64,000 nucleotides of DNA from Eucommia ulmoides (GCA_016647705.1 CM028335.1:33866212-33930211), one strand, 5' to 3'; numbered from the stretch's first letter, positions 46,601-59,499 are shown. Notes: generated by a model not told the origin, from the sequence alone. A program made the numbers and translations.

Positions 46601-48824
46601 ACCGTTCATGATTTACAAGTCGAATCTCTATTTGACTCCATTGAAGCCATGACAATGGTAGTAGAAATAAGAGACACACAAGTCATGTTCATCTATGAAT
46701 GCCACCATGAATAACTGAATACAAGTGAGAGGGAATTGGAGGTGTCTTATGGAGATGATTCGAAAGAAAACGAGACTCAATAATTGTTTATTAAAGGTAA
46801 ACCACAAGATGATTTTGAGTCCTCATCTCTAGGAATCCAATTGGCATTGCCACCACTGATCATTGAAAGCTACTGTGAGGAATCGTGCACAAGTGGGAGA
46901 AACTTGGGTTTGTTCGATGATGATGAGGATTCTAATAAGGAGGAGACCCAAAAATTGATCGACAATGAAGAATCACAAGACAACACTTGTGAGTCTCTAC
47001 CTTTTGAAGTCCATGTTATGGTGCCACCACCGATCAAGGAGTACTACATCTACGAGGATCCTATGTGGCTCACTTATCATCCACCACCGTTATCAATGTT
47101 CATTCATGCCGACCAAGCACATATGCCAGAGCCGAGTCACGTTGAGCATACGTGCCAATCATTTATACATCTCTCCAAGCTTGGGGGCGTTCAAAACTAA
47201 GAACCATTTATTGTGTTGTATGACACATACTAAGGGAAAAAGTCGATCTTTGATGAGCCCTTCTCCGTTGTCAAGCCGAGGATGTTAAACCAAATGCTTC
47301 TTTGGAGGTAACCCAAGTTTTCAAATAATTGAGCCTTAGGATGCAAGCTATGGAAGAAATCCCTACACCGGTCACCAAGCCAAGAGCATTATTGCTGACC
47401 ACACTAGGAGGCGAGATTGTCTCGCCTCCCCGATATGTGTTCTTATTCCTTATGCTTCATTTGAATACATGTTTGACTTTGAGTTTGGGGGTGAGACACA
47501 TGTTGTCTTATGTTTGTAAGGTTTAGGAAATGCTTGTGTATATGACTTCTCTTCATATAACTTGTGTTCTTTTGGCCATATTTTTAGTTTTTTTACATTT
47601 GTTTGAATAAATTGTGAGTTTTGTTGAGAAGAAATAACTTGATATCGATGATGAGTACAAACACTGGACTCGTGTTCATTGAAATTCACTCTTGACTCTT
47701 TACATTTGAGCACCATGAATCATGATCACTTGGCTTTTGGAGTACTTGGAGAATATTTGTGTGCTTTAGGTATACCTTTACATCTCATGAACACTAGAAC
47801 CCATTTAAGTGAAACTCTAGGCAAAATTCTAGGTTATGTGTTGTCGGAGAGATGATTTAGGCATTTCTTTAGATCGTTTGGGCCTTTGAAGCTAACCCTT
47901 GAAAATTGTTTATCTTTCTTTTCCCTTATTGAGCCTTAAGCATAATTCTTTCATTACCCTCAAATGTACATCGAACCCACTAAATGCATTCCCACTTCTT
48001 AAACCCATCACTAATTGGCATTTTTTCATGGATCATTGATTGTAAGGACTAACATGGGTTATGTTTAGAAAATCACTGGTGGATTGGGTTATAATTTAAA
48101 AAAAATAAAATCGATTGGGTGATGAGTTGAGTCAATTCCTTGTATTTTTCTGTAATATTGAGGACAATATTGATTTTGAGTTTGGGAGTGTAGTTCTTAC
48201 CTATTTTAAAAAACAAATGTGTGCGTTTTGATTTGTTTTGAGAATAATATATTGTGGGATCAATTGAAAGAAGACATTTAATGAAAAGGGGAGTGGTTAA
48301 TTTTTTATTTTTTTTGCAAATCATATAAGATCCATGAGTTGTGATACATGCCTAGATTGATTTGGGCCTAAAAATGACATTCTCATCCACCTTTTACCCT
48401 AGCTATACAATACAACCCTCAAAGTGTTTTTCATCTCGAATGACATATGAACCTACACATAATTAGTAGAGAGTGACATGAAAAATGGGCTTATGGTTGT
48501 TCTTAAATTCACTATCTAGAGATTGTTCATTGTATCATTAGTATATAAATCTATTAGGGGCTTATTTGATTGATGAGAGTGATTGTGCACACACTTACAC
48601 ATTGAGAGTCTTGAGTGAATGATATTGATGCTTGATGTTGAAATTCTAGAAAGTCTCAATGTTTGCATTTCGTTTGAGCTTGGAGCATTTTGTGGCTTCA
48701 GAGATATTTGCATGGTTATTGATTTGATATGAAACTCATACTTTTATAGTTAGCATCTTGGTACTTGATTTGTGTTTTCTTCTATTTTCTTTTCTTTTGC
48801 TTGAGGACAAGCAAATCAAAAATT
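46208..48824 (+). mobile_element. Element B2 internal region, gag-only
   Basis: Plus-strand gag, acidic ORF (46784-47200), then 'gccgaggatgttaaacc' and 'gcttctttggaggtaaccc' (about 47280-47315), which usually lie 3' of pol in plant Gypsy elements, then long 3' non-coding DNA ending in 'cttgaggacaagcaaatc'. It is colinear with B1 (minus strand) up to about 48440. Pol is absent between the acidic ORF and the 3' region in both copies. Flanking B LTR sequences (45611-46207, 48825-50241) are inverted relative to this body. Confidence 0.7.
46784..47200 (+). pseudogene. Acidic ORF of element B2
   Basis: 138 codons open, with 'LGLFDDDEDSNKEETQ', 'DNEESQDNTCESLPFEVHVM', 'VPPPIKEYYIYEDPMW' and a His/Pro-rich tail. 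It is homologous to the B1 frame at 19546-19779 and longer at both ends. Start uncertain; probably once the C-terminal part of the gag ORF. Function unknown. Confidence 0.5.
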
Positions 48825-50241
48825 TGGTAGTGATTATTTTGCTACACCGCAAGTGTACGGGTTAAGTTTTAATAGTATAGAGTGAGTGGAGTATTGTATC
48901 CACAGGGATTGGTTTAAATCGTCGCTAAGAATCGCGATTATCGTAACCTAACTTTATTTAGGCGTCAAAGTTTAATATTTGTAAAAAATAAAACTAAAAC
49001 AAATATAAAATCAAAAGCAAAATAAAATATGGACTTCTTATGTACAATTGTTCTAGGGGACTTTGACAATACTTTGATAAATGATACTAATCCAATTTAC
49101 CCTTGTTAATTAAATTCATGCCTAATCACTAACCACAGGTGTCTAAATTATCCTCAATTCCACCTCTCGAAAGATAAGATAATTTGTAAAATTATTTTAA
49201 TTAATATATCTATTCAACTAAACTAATTATACAATCTTTAAGCCTTACCCATCAAATGGCTACCCAAATTATATTAGCCTCTCACACTCTATTTCTCCAG
49301 TCTCAATATGCAAGATTATCACCTCTCGAATGCCTAATCTTACACATCTATGATATCTAATTTACCTTTCACATAAATTAGCAAATACCCATAACAAAAT
49401 ACAAATGATTGAAACATGAAATCCAAATAACAAAATCTTAAAGTCTCAAGGCATAATTCATACAAACCTATTCAAATCCCCCTAGATTGAAACTTTAACT
49501 CAATATAATAAAATCCATGCTAATCTTTTCAAGAAATTTATAAATGCAAACATTTTCAACACAATATCACAATACAAAATTCAATAAAGATTAGGGTGAG
49601 AGAAAGGAAGAGAAAATTCTTTTTGTGGAGATGAGCTTTAAATATTCAATAATATTCAATAGACTTTAATTCAAACTGCATCTCTAGCATTTATGTGCTT
49701 CAAATGGTGTTCTCTTGTCCAAAAATCTCTCAAAATCGCCTCACCAATGGTGTTTTCTCTCCCAAATTTGCCACGCTTAGTGTTTCAGGCATAAGATTAT
49801 ATAAATAGGGATCAAAATAGATCTAGTTCGCATTTTGGGACTTCAACGGGACTTTTTTCCTACTGTGGCGCAAAGTTTTTGATATTTTGGAGCAGAACTT
49901 TCGCGTTGCAGCGCCTATAACTTTATCATACAAGCTTTAATTGTGGTGATTCAAAAGGTTATGAAAATATAAGAAAGTGATATACAATTTCCGTGTTTTT
50001 GAGTTTTCCGAAATCAAATTGCGTCATGGTCAAAATCGGCCTTGAAGTTACTGCACCTGAACTATTGATGAATCATTCCAACCCAATTTACCTCCTTTTA
50101 CCAAATTTTTGCCTTTTCACCCAATTATTTATGAATCCTACAAAATAACACAAAATACATTAAACTAACAAAAATGTTTGAAAACTCACAAATGTTTGAA
50201 CTCAAAAGTACTTGATTTGTTGGTAAATAACCTCTTCATCA
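48825..50241 (-). repeat. B-family LTR
   Basis: 1,417 bp. In plus view TGGTAGTGATTATTTTGC to CTTCATCA, homologous to the B1 LTR. A TATA box on the minus strand corresponds to plus 'attatataaataggg' (49796-49810). It has neither a PBS on its left nor a target duplication (AAATT against CTAGG). To the left is the 3' end of the plus-oriented B2 body, so it is either a solo LTR with a lost duplication or the product of an inversion. Confidence 0.75.
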
Positions 50242-50699
50242 CTAGGATTTTGGAAATTCATTTTTCCTTTAAAAATAGCCTGTGTCTTGACTTTCAAAGA
50301 TCTATGTAACAAAGATATTTGTTTAAGTTTGGGAGTTTTTGATGCTTGAGGCAGATTTTACGCACCCCAAGACACTCGTCCATGAATGGTACCTTGGTTT
50401 AAATAGATATTTACAGTTAAACATATCCAAGCAGTTGTCTTTGATTTACTTAAACAAAAATGATTCCCCTTTTAATTTTTTTTCCACTTTTTATGTATTT
50501 TGTCATGATGTAAGCAGTAAAGGTTATCTGTTATGAAACTAAAACAAGATATGAAAATATTTTTGTGTTTTTACCATAATGAAAGTTGTAAATATTATAC
50601 TATACTATTCTATTCTAGGCATTGACAAACCCAATAACAATTTATAAGAGATAGAAATATCAATATTCAAGCTATATATGAAATGTAAACTAAGACTGA

Positions 50700-51010
50700 T
50701 TTATTTGGACATGCGACCAAACCCACATGTGGGTTTCTTATATATCTCGGATTCATGAGAATCAGGTCTTCACGTAGTTTATTTGTGTTAGGTTAAATGA
50801 TATGGTTTATGTTATTAAAGGTGTGACCGAACCCTTATGGGTTGCTTACGTACTTTGGGTGGTTACCAAAAATCAATTCAAACGTAGTTGATTCAGGTTA
50901 AGGTAAAAACTGATTTTTATTGCATAAGGTGACCGAACCCGTATCGTGGGCTACCTAACTACTTTGGGTGGTTTCCAAATATTAGGTTAAACGTAGCTCA
51001 TCCTTATTAA
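50700..51010 (+). repeat. Three imperfect ~110-bp repeats with hairpin cores
   Basis: Units around 50711, 50823 and 50930 each carry 'gaccgaaccc', an inverted gggtt/ggg word, 'tacgtact' or similar, then 'aacgtag'. Unit 1 has a perfect 18-bp palindrome (50719-50736, AAACCCACATGTGGGTTT). This resembles a repeat found in LTRs or leaders of plant Gypsy elements. Confidence 0.6.
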
Positions 51011-52884
51011 GTTGAAAATTGTCAGGTTAGGTTGGATTAATTGAAAATTAGTCTAGTTTCAATTAAAAACTGGTTCGGTTATTAGTTCGTTTTAGTTGTG
51101 AACAACGTGACTCACAACCTTAGTTATCTATTATTAATTGTTTTTTAATTTGTGAACAACTAGAATCATAACATTAATTAGTTATTATTAACACTTAGTA
51201 AAAAGTCAGTTTAAAGTTCTTGAGAAAATCATAGAGAGTATGCGCAACTCATGGTGTGATTGTAGTTTTGTTTGAATCCTCACATGTTATTAACATGTTC
51301 TTAGATTATTTGGGTCCTCACATGATCTGAACATGTTCTCGAACATTCTTGATGTTCTTGAAATTTATGAAAACATGCCCCCCATTTATAGGCCTAGGAT
51401 GCCTTCGCATTAATTATTGGGTAGGAATATACAACTTTCTACTTAGGCAGTGTTTATCCTAGAGGACTTGGTCTCTGGATTTGATCTTGTTTTGTGTTAA
51501 ATGAATTTTGGGTGGAAGGGAAGATCTTTAAATATTTGGTAATCATTACCAAATCTTTTCAAAGATTTGCTCATGATTGCAAATCATTACTAATGATGAA
51601 CAATAATTACCAATCATTACCTATCCTCCAATCATATTACATGAACATGGGTGCAATAATGGCTCGATGTGACACATCGAGTTCAATTTTGGGGCTAAGT
51701 ACCTGTTAGTTTCATTATTTCAATTTAGTTGTCATTAATGCTTTCCAAATGCATTGAACCTAGTCTTGATGTGTCACCATAGAATTTAATGCTCCATGAT
51801 GAGTCATGACTTGGTGAGAACTTATCTAGTTTGTTTAAGGCTAAATTGATTTAACTTCCCTTGTAACCTACGGTTGGTTTTCAAGTTCCTTAGTTACCCT
51901 AAGATATTTTGGAAAACATATATATTGATAATTTGAACCTATCCCTTCCATGTAATCCCAAGAATTTATTTCTTGATGGTATGCGCATTTTATGCATTGG
52001 CTAGGTGGCATACCAATTTGACTTCGTTTCGGCAATGGGTAATCACAATTCAAGGTTTTCGGTTATACCTAAGATATTTGGCTCAAAATATCTAGATCCC
52101 TTGAATTTGGCCTATCCATTTCATCCCAAGCATTTAACTCTTAATGGTATGAGAATTTAATGCTCATTAAATTCCTAACTTAGATGGCGAACCAAATCGG
52201 TTTAGTTTCGATAACGGTTTGTGACATCCTAAGTGCATTGGTTCCCTTCCTAGATATTTGGTTGGAAAATTCTAGGAATTTTTATTGATAATTTAAAGGC
52301 TCATTTTGTGGGAATTTAATGATGGCTAGGCCTTTAATTCATTGGTCCTAGGGTGGTTTATCTAAACAACTTGAATTTGGTGTAATTCCAAATTAAGCCA
52401 AGCTCCTTAATTACCTTTGTGATTTAGGGAATGTCATGACCTTTAAAAGACTTGATTAAGGTCTGTTGGATTGTTTCTTGGTGGTAGTTTTTATAATATG
52501 CATAATTGAAACAATTATTTTTTATGTTAAATCGACAAGATTCAGTGATCGTAAATGTTTCAGGGTCAGGTAGGTGACCGAGGTAATTATTTAAACTATC
52601 CCATAATTTATTTGTATTCGATAATTTTTATCTACACTAAGGATGACTTAATGACAATCAAACTTTAATAAAGTCATTTTAAACCCCCTTAAATTTTGGG
52701 ATTTTCGAAGTTGACCCGAAACATTTACTTAATTGTTTTTTGTCAAATTTAATAGTTTTTGTGTTTTTTTTTCTTGTTTTTGGGTACTTTTGTATATTAT
52801 GTAGTGTGATCTCTAGTAGACATTCATTCTCTTTAAACCTACGTCTAAAATTTATCTGAACTTGTACTTGATTCGCCACTGACT

Positions 52885-52915
52885 GGGCGGGATAAAATGC
52901 GGTATCTACACTATT
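52885..52915 (-). other. Putative Gypsy LTR terminus (TGTAGATACC on minus)
   Basis: The minus strand reads TGTAGATACCGCATTTTATC and then 'CCGCCCAGTCAGTGGCGAATC'-like sequence. A TGTAGA(C/T)ACC start followed by 'GCCCAGTC.GTGGCGAAT' is a recurrent LTR start in plant Tat-type elements. No partner end was identified. Confidence 0.35.
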
Positions 52916-54562
52916 TCCATTAGGAAAACATGGATAGATTGAAATATGCCCCAATCATAGTCTAGGGCAGTGATTGAGTAAGTTCTATTGGGGAATCTAA
53001 TCCGACACTTCCTATCGTGTGATTCATGATTACTGATAGAGTAAAAATATGCCCCAGCTTGCGGGCTGGGGATGAGACTAATTAGCTATTGGATTGAGAA
53101 GCTAAGTCTGTTCGTATCACTAGAGTTTTTTGTCTAATCATTATCTAGGTAAAATTGATCGTTATCTTGATTAGTAGCCTATTTAAGTCTTTGAATTATG
53201 CTGTTTCGTTTTGGTCTACTGGAGGCTTGGGTACTTAGAGTACTTTGACTAACTCTGGGACTTGCTCAATTTTGGGAAGATCGTGTTAGATCTTGGTAAG
53301 GCCAACTTTCTAATCAGACTCTTCCATACACTAACGCTTCTCATGCATGAGTAAGGTCTATTATGAAGACACACCTTATACGTGTTATGAATGAGTATGG
53401 TAAGGTTACTTGACCAGGTTACATATCTAAGGATTGTTTGTTAGCCTACTAGATCTCCCAAATAAAGTGTATGAGTGCTAGTGTCAAGTTGATAATGGCT
53501 TATTGATGCTAAATTATATACATAATATCACAAGCTCTATTTTGAAGTACGATGACTAATGTTTCTCATGCGTACCTAATTTATGTATGCCTAAGTGAAT
53601 CTTGATGCATGGTGTTTATGTAGTATCTCGATACTGACTTTATGTATTGTATAATTTTATGACGCCCAATTCTAGACTGTTTTCCAAGGGAATGTGTCAT
53701 CTATTTAGAGATGCCAGTTTTGCTAGAATGTTTCCTATAATGTTTGCACTAGATACCTTTTTCTAGTAGCCATCTCCCCTAGTTATTTTTATATTGTTCC
53801 TAATACGAAAAACAGACAGGTACTTTTGAGAGGCTTCCTACTCCTTTACTTCTTATTGCGTTGCAACTGGAAATCTGATCAGGATTTTTCCTTCGAATAG
53901 TCTTTAGGTTTGGTTGAAAGATAAAAAGGTTGGGATAGGAATAACGGAGAGTTATTTCAGATCTCGCTTGGTTGAGCTCGGAATATCCAAGAATAGGAAC
54001 ATCTGACGTGGAATAAGGATCATGGTTGATTAGGCTTGGACTTGGAATGACTTTTGGATGAGTTTTGTGGAGAGGGTTCGAATGAATCGCTTATTTAGCT
54101 AGGATTCTTCTCTTCCTTTCCCGTTTTGTCCTAAGTTTATATCTAATGTTTTAATCATTATACCTACACGTGTCATGTATATTTTTCTTTTCACATTTTT
54201 ACTAGAGTATACTTAGGTAATCATATTCGAACATTTAATCATCTCAAGGATTGTCACGATTTTTGCATTGAATTAATCTAAATTATGATAAGATAAGTTT
54301 AATAGTAATCTAGACCAAATATCTGAAGTTATTAGCTAAAGATTTTATCTAGTTAAATTCCATCATGTTCCAATATTGATATTTTCTAAGACTGGTATCG
54401 AGATTACCTAGGCCCTGTATGCTACCCGAGGTTTCTGCAATGGCTTTGGTTCACTTCTTCTGTCTTGAACTGAGGGTAAATTGGATGGGCCTTTCTAAGA
54501 CGACTAAGAGGAAGGAGAATAGAAGTGATGGAGAAACAAGTGTTAGTTATTGCACAAAAACT

Positions 54563-55983
54563 TGGTAGGGCATAAAATACACCACTACTTACTCTCCCAA
54601 GTATACAAGGTCTACGTTTTAATATAATGGATCTTTGAAGATCGGATATCGTTCCCACAAAGAAAAGTGTGAAATATTGAATATCACAATTTACGTAGTC
54701 TCATGTTATCCTGACGATTAAAGAAATTATTTAAAATTAAACAAAGTTAAACTAAGTGGGTTAATCCTAACTAAGTTGATTAACTAGGGATTGATTTCGT
54801 TCACTTAATACATGTTTGATTTCGTTTAGTTAACAATCATGGAGTTTAGGTATCTGACAATCTCGGTTCGTAAACTCCTCCGATACCTCTTCCAAGTGTA
54901 AGACGAGGGAATACACGACTTCGTGTCAATGAAGAGGTCCCCATCAATGTCTTAACAACTCTAGGCTGTGTGAGTCTTGACCCAACGTCATCGATTGCAC
55001 ACTAACTAACGCCCTCCCAGGTCATTAGATCGTAACGATATGTTTACCCTAGTCCGAATCCAGGGTTACCTCTTCCGAGTGTAAAACCCTAGATTCTCAT
55101 ATCTAACCCTAATACCATTACAAGCATACTAAGATCATCATCAAATGATAAACACAATCGGATTTAAAAGTAACAACCGTTAAAAAAACATATATTAAAC
55201 CAAAAGAGTATTTACATGAATTACATCTAACCCTAACTAATCTCTAATTAAACTAACATGTTCTTAGCCATTACAATATTAAATTAAGAGGATATCATCA
55301 ATATCAATAATAAACATTAAGTACAAAGATGGAAACAAGGGAAGAAAAATCAAATCTCATAGCGGAGTAGTCCACTTTCGCTAAAGAACAATCCTCCCGA
55401 GCTTCCTCTTCTCCATTGATGAACTTCCTCTTCTAGCACTTCAAGAATTGGCCAAGAACACTTCCTAAAACTAATCTAATCCTAACTAAAGTGAAAATGA
55501 GCTCCGAAAACATGATTGACGTTTTTTACAATTGGGGGAAAAAGGGGTTAAAAAGCAAGGTTTGGGAAATATCTTCAAAATATCTAAAAATAGATATTTC
55601 TGCGCAGAGTATGACCGCCTAGGTGGTGGTTGAGTCGGTTGAGCTTCTGTCGGAACTTCGCCTAGGTGGTGGTTCAGCACTTCAGCACTCCAACATTCTG
55701 ATGTTTTCTTGCCTAGGCGGTGGTTTAGCACTTTAGCACTCCAACTTTCTGCCTCTTTCCGCCTAGGCGGTGGAATTTCAGCCTAGGCGGTGGTCTTCAT
55801 ACATCAAAACCCTGTTCTTCACGTTTTGTTCACCGTTTCTCCACCGTTTTCGCTTGTTTATCGCTCGTTAATGTCCCTTCACCTGTTTTACACTAAAACA
55901 AACTAAAACGCAATTAAAAATAACTAATACGCTTGAAAACTAACAAATTCGGTTTCAAAATAGTAGGTATTTTACACCTATCA
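54563..55983 (-). repeat. Element C 3' LTR
   Basis: 1,421 bp, plus view TGGTAGGGCATAAAATAC to ACCTATCA. The palindrome array (CCTAGG) is at 55612-55800 and a TTTAAC-type TATA region at about 55546-55555. The sequence just left ('gcacaaaaact') resembles the PBS-side sequence of the 5' LTR ('gcgccaaaaact'). Confidence 0.85.
55612..55800 (-). repeat. CGCCTAGGCGGTGG palindromic array in element C 3' LTR
   Basis: Five copies of GCCTAGG(C/T)GGTGG (near 55615, 55666, 55710, 55760, 55777). CCGCCTAGGCGG is a perfect palindrome. The spacers share 'cagcacttcagcactccaac' and 'tctgatgttttcttg'. Confidence 0.85.
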
Positions 55984-55998
55984 ATACCCCCAAACTTA
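55984..55998 (-). other. Polypurine tract of element C
   Basis: The minus strand reads TAAGTTTGGGGGTAT directly before the LTR start TGATAGG. The preceding 'gaggactagcaaaattc' is shared with element A (12688-12703). Confidence 0.75.
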
Positions 55999-57768
55999 GA
56001 ATTTTGCTAGTCCTCAAGCAAAATACTAATACTAAACTAAACTAACTAATGAACTAACCAACAAAAAAACTGAAAAATATAAACACAAAAGAAGTATATG
56101 CATGTAAATATAAAGTTCAATCGAAACGACCAATTTGTTCCTCCCTCAACATCCCTAAATCTGATCAAGTTCGGGAAGTAACCCACACCAAGTAGTATTC
56201 TAGAATTTCAACGATCAATGTCAATAAAAACCATTCTAGATCCATTTAAAGTGTGTGTGTGAGAACTCAAATGTGTAACTATTCAAATACCGTCGGATTG
56301 GATTATTCAATCGTTAAGCTCATAACTTAAACCGTTGAAGGATTCAAGAAAACCATATGCTTGCTTGGAGTCTACTATCCACTAATGTAGGCTCGGATAT
56401 TCACAGAGATCAATAGGGCTTGGTTTGGCTTTGGAGAATGACCACGGGTATCACAGGAATAAAAAATAACAAATCGGTTTAGTTGATCGATACCTGAGGT
56501 AAAATCGCTTGTTGCTATCCTCTCTTATAACCCCCACATTCTTAGAATATAACTCTGAATAAGAAATGAAGATCCTTATATTCACCTGTCGAAAGTAAAG
56601 AAAATGAAAACTATATTCACGTTTTTTTTTTAACAGCACATTCCTAAATTAATTCGAATTATTTCAGTTTTAGGACCGTGCAAAAAGAATTTAGAGAAAC
56701 ACACCCCCAAACTTATTCAAATTTATAAAATTTTAGGAATATGTAAAAAGTAATGATAGAAACACACCCCCAAACTTGTTTTAGGAGCGTGCAAAAAGAA
56801 ATACAAAAGTGACAAGTGAATACACTAATACCGAATCAATAAAAAATTATCAGGAACCTAACCGCTCACTTGATTTCACTCAATTTTGAAAATTAGGCTT
56901 AGCGACATTAGGTGAGGAAAAATTTAAATGAAAGGAGTATTTGAACATTTTCAGAATTGATTACGTTATCGGCTTCGACAGGGGAAATAAGGAATGAAAA
57001 TTTTCAGGTTAGCTACAACGGTTCAAGTGAAAAAATGACGGCCTAAATCACGTCTCCGGAATTACCTTACCTAGGATTCTGCCTCAAGTTTCTCCCAAAT
57101 CAAGTTGTAGTTTCCTCATTTTCTATCATGAGCTTAATATTGAATAATCAGCGTCTAATTGTTCAGATTATTATACATTGAGTTCAAATGTTATGTGATT
57201 TTTAGGATCGAGATAATTTTTACCCAATCGACATGTTAAGCACACAAAACACACAAGGAAGGTATTACCCCCGACCTCAATATGCAATTAGGGGATAATT
57301 CTCATCATTGGGACTTGGCCCAAATGAGCTCAACATCTAAACATGCAAATACAAATTCATACATACACAATTCTAAACTAAATCTAATACTAACATATAT
57401 AAATTAATCTAACACTACACATGCAAAAACAAAATTAAACTAAACTAAACTAAAAATTTAAAAACTAAAACATTCATTAAAATAATAAAATACATACATA
57501 AACGTAATTTTGTACACCAAAATTTTTTGCATTTTGTTTAAAAAATAATAATGGTTCATCATTTTCTACAAAAAAATTCAAAATGGATGAACATCCACTA
57601 AACTAACATCCATTCCATCCCAATACATGCTTGAACAGAAGAACTGTTCCACTGTCAGCGAACCCAACAAACATGCAGCATTAATGCAAACAAAATGGGT
57701 TGAACACATACCTAGGGAATAAGACTTATTCCCTACTGTTCACCTGACAAGTAGTCATCACCGTCATC
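55999..57768. other. Element C 3' non-coding region
   Basis: AT-rich with repeated 'acacacccccaaactt' words (56700, 56763) that mimic the polypurine tract. Otherwise it corresponds to the internal region of element A in the opposite orientation ('ggagagtggacc'/'cattagtgg' words near 12331 and 56380). No ORF supported. Confidence 0.6.
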
Positions 57769-58867
57769 TCATTGGAAAGGAGAGTGTGGTTTCTGAAGCA
57801 GATGTGGTGGCACGGATGGCATCAGAGGGTAATCGCACATCTCAAGGCCAAGGCCTTCACAAATCATCTGTTGGACTCGATCTTGCTGCCTCAAATATTG
57901 GTCTAGGAAAGAACAGATCTCATATTGGTTTTGGAGGATGATTTGAATCTTATTATATACCCTCTCCTCGGAGTTTTTATTTCGGGCTTCGGAAGGTCCC
58001 TCCGTCTCGTCGGTTGGCTCTTCCCCTTCCTCAGGCTCGGGCTCGGCTGCCTCTTGCACCCTAATCTTCCACAAATGGTTTATCTTTGATAGATCTAGTG
58101 GAATGATAGGGTGGCACAGGCTTCTCCCGGATACCGTCATTCCAGCTAGTCGAAAAATATGGGTCAAAAGGGATGGAAACGAGAGCCCACCCTTTACCGA
58201 CTTCGCAGCATGCATGATTGATGAGTAGATCAGGAATCCAATGTTGATCGCTTCTTCGGTTTGAATTTTGTAGATCAAAAAGGCCCTGTCCTTTGAGACG
58301 TCTGAAAGATGTGAAGTCGGTAGGAGACTTCCACAAATGAAATGGTGCTAGATCTTTGTAATTGGATTTAGGTATTTCACCGAGAAGGTAGCGAAATTCG
58401 GTCCCTAGAGTTTCCACTTGACTTCATCGGATGTGATCTTTTTGATGACCATATTCAAAGTTGGTTCTTGGTTTTCAGTGGACCCTAGTGCCCATAGTCC
58501 AAAGAGATCATTGATAAAGTCAGGACTGAAGATGATAGACCAATTTTGAACTCTTGCTTCGTAGTCTACGACCTCCATAGCATTAACATAAAATTCCTTG
58601 ACCAAAGCTACCTCGCCCGGGGGTGGCGATTTATAGAATTACTCCCATTGGCGGCTTTGGATTTCTTATTGAAATTCCGCCGGGAGATCCTCTATCGGAC
58701 CGAAACCACGCTGGCATACATGTTTGAAAGGATTCGTAGTCTTTGAAATGCTCCTCCGCTTGTTTTGACACAAAACGGTTAGCATCATAGTCAATTTTGG
58801 TTGGCGCCCCGGGTTGTGAACTCGACCCTTCTCTTCTGGCCCTCTTCTTAGCTACCCTCTTCGGCAT
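57769..58867 (-). pseudogene. Retrotransposon accessory protein (plant transposon protein, Transposase_32-like), frameshifted
   Basis: Four minus-strand segments give one protein order: 58867-58631 ('MPKRVAKKRARREGSSSQPG' with a basic N-terminus, then 'KIDYDANRFVS'); 58605-58405 ('VKEFYVNAM', 'SIIFSPDFINDLFGL'); 58417-58061 ('FRYLLGEIPKSNYKDLAPFH', 'WIPDLLINHACC'); 58278-57769 ('NIGFLIYSSIMH', 'KGGLSFPSLLTHIFRLAG', then a Glu/Pro-rich linker). This matches the 'putative plant transposon protein' domain (PF20167 type) carried by many non-autonomous Gypsy elements, whose function is unknown. The reading frame changes near 58640, 58410 and 58265, and a stop precedes the second segment, so it cannot make the full protein. 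Confidence 0.75.
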
Positions 58868-59499
58868 TTCCTAAAAATCACAATCACAAAAAAAAAAAAA
58901 AAAAAAAAAAAACCAATACAACCTCATCATATATGAACAATTGAAAAACATAAACCTCCCAAATCACTTTGTCAAGAACACATATATCTCAAACAAACAC
59001 CCATTTGAACTTTTCAACCAAATTTCACAAATGTAACATACTATCTTAGTTCACATACTTAACTAATCCATTGAAACATGCTCATCACCAAGAATCAAAC
59101 CAAAAACCCAAAGAACTTTGAAATCGCGAAAATAGGGTTAATGGGTTTTGGGCAAAACTTCAAAATCCAATGCTTTTTTTAACATAATCATTCAAACCAA
59201 CCAATAATTTCAACAACTAGACTAAATGTAAGATGAAATAAACTTACTTGTTGAGAATTTATGGTCCAATCGAAAGAGAATGAAGAAAACGCACCGTTCA
59301 CGCAAAAACCCTAAAATTTCAGAAATAGGGGTGGAGATCCGATTCTTGGTGGTTGATTCATGATGGAAATGACTAATTTTGGTAATGGAAGGATGATATT
59401 TGAGTATTGGAATGGTTTGGAAGTGAGATTTTAGAGAGAAGGTGGAGGTTTTTGGGGAAGGAGCCTTGCGATTTTCAATTTTGAATGAACGGGTTGTTT

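Larger units (their letters stand above)
50242..54562. other. Unclassified repeat DNA
   Basis: 50323-50345 has a polypurine-like 'aagtttgggagttttt' followed by TGATGC, a plausible start of a plus-strand LTR. 50700-51010 holds hairpin-bearing repeats. 52885-52915 contains 'gcggtatctacac', the minus-strand TGTAGATACC LTR start known in plant Gypsy elements. 53052-53071 is a perfect 7-bp stem hairpin (CCCCAGC/GCTGGGG). No open frame longer than about 90 codons and no domain recognised. Confidence 0.4.

Noticed and set aside
52679-54658. Minus-strand frames of 78-91 codons
   Set aside because: No domains, no neighbours in coding order; random-length openings in unclassified repeat DNA.
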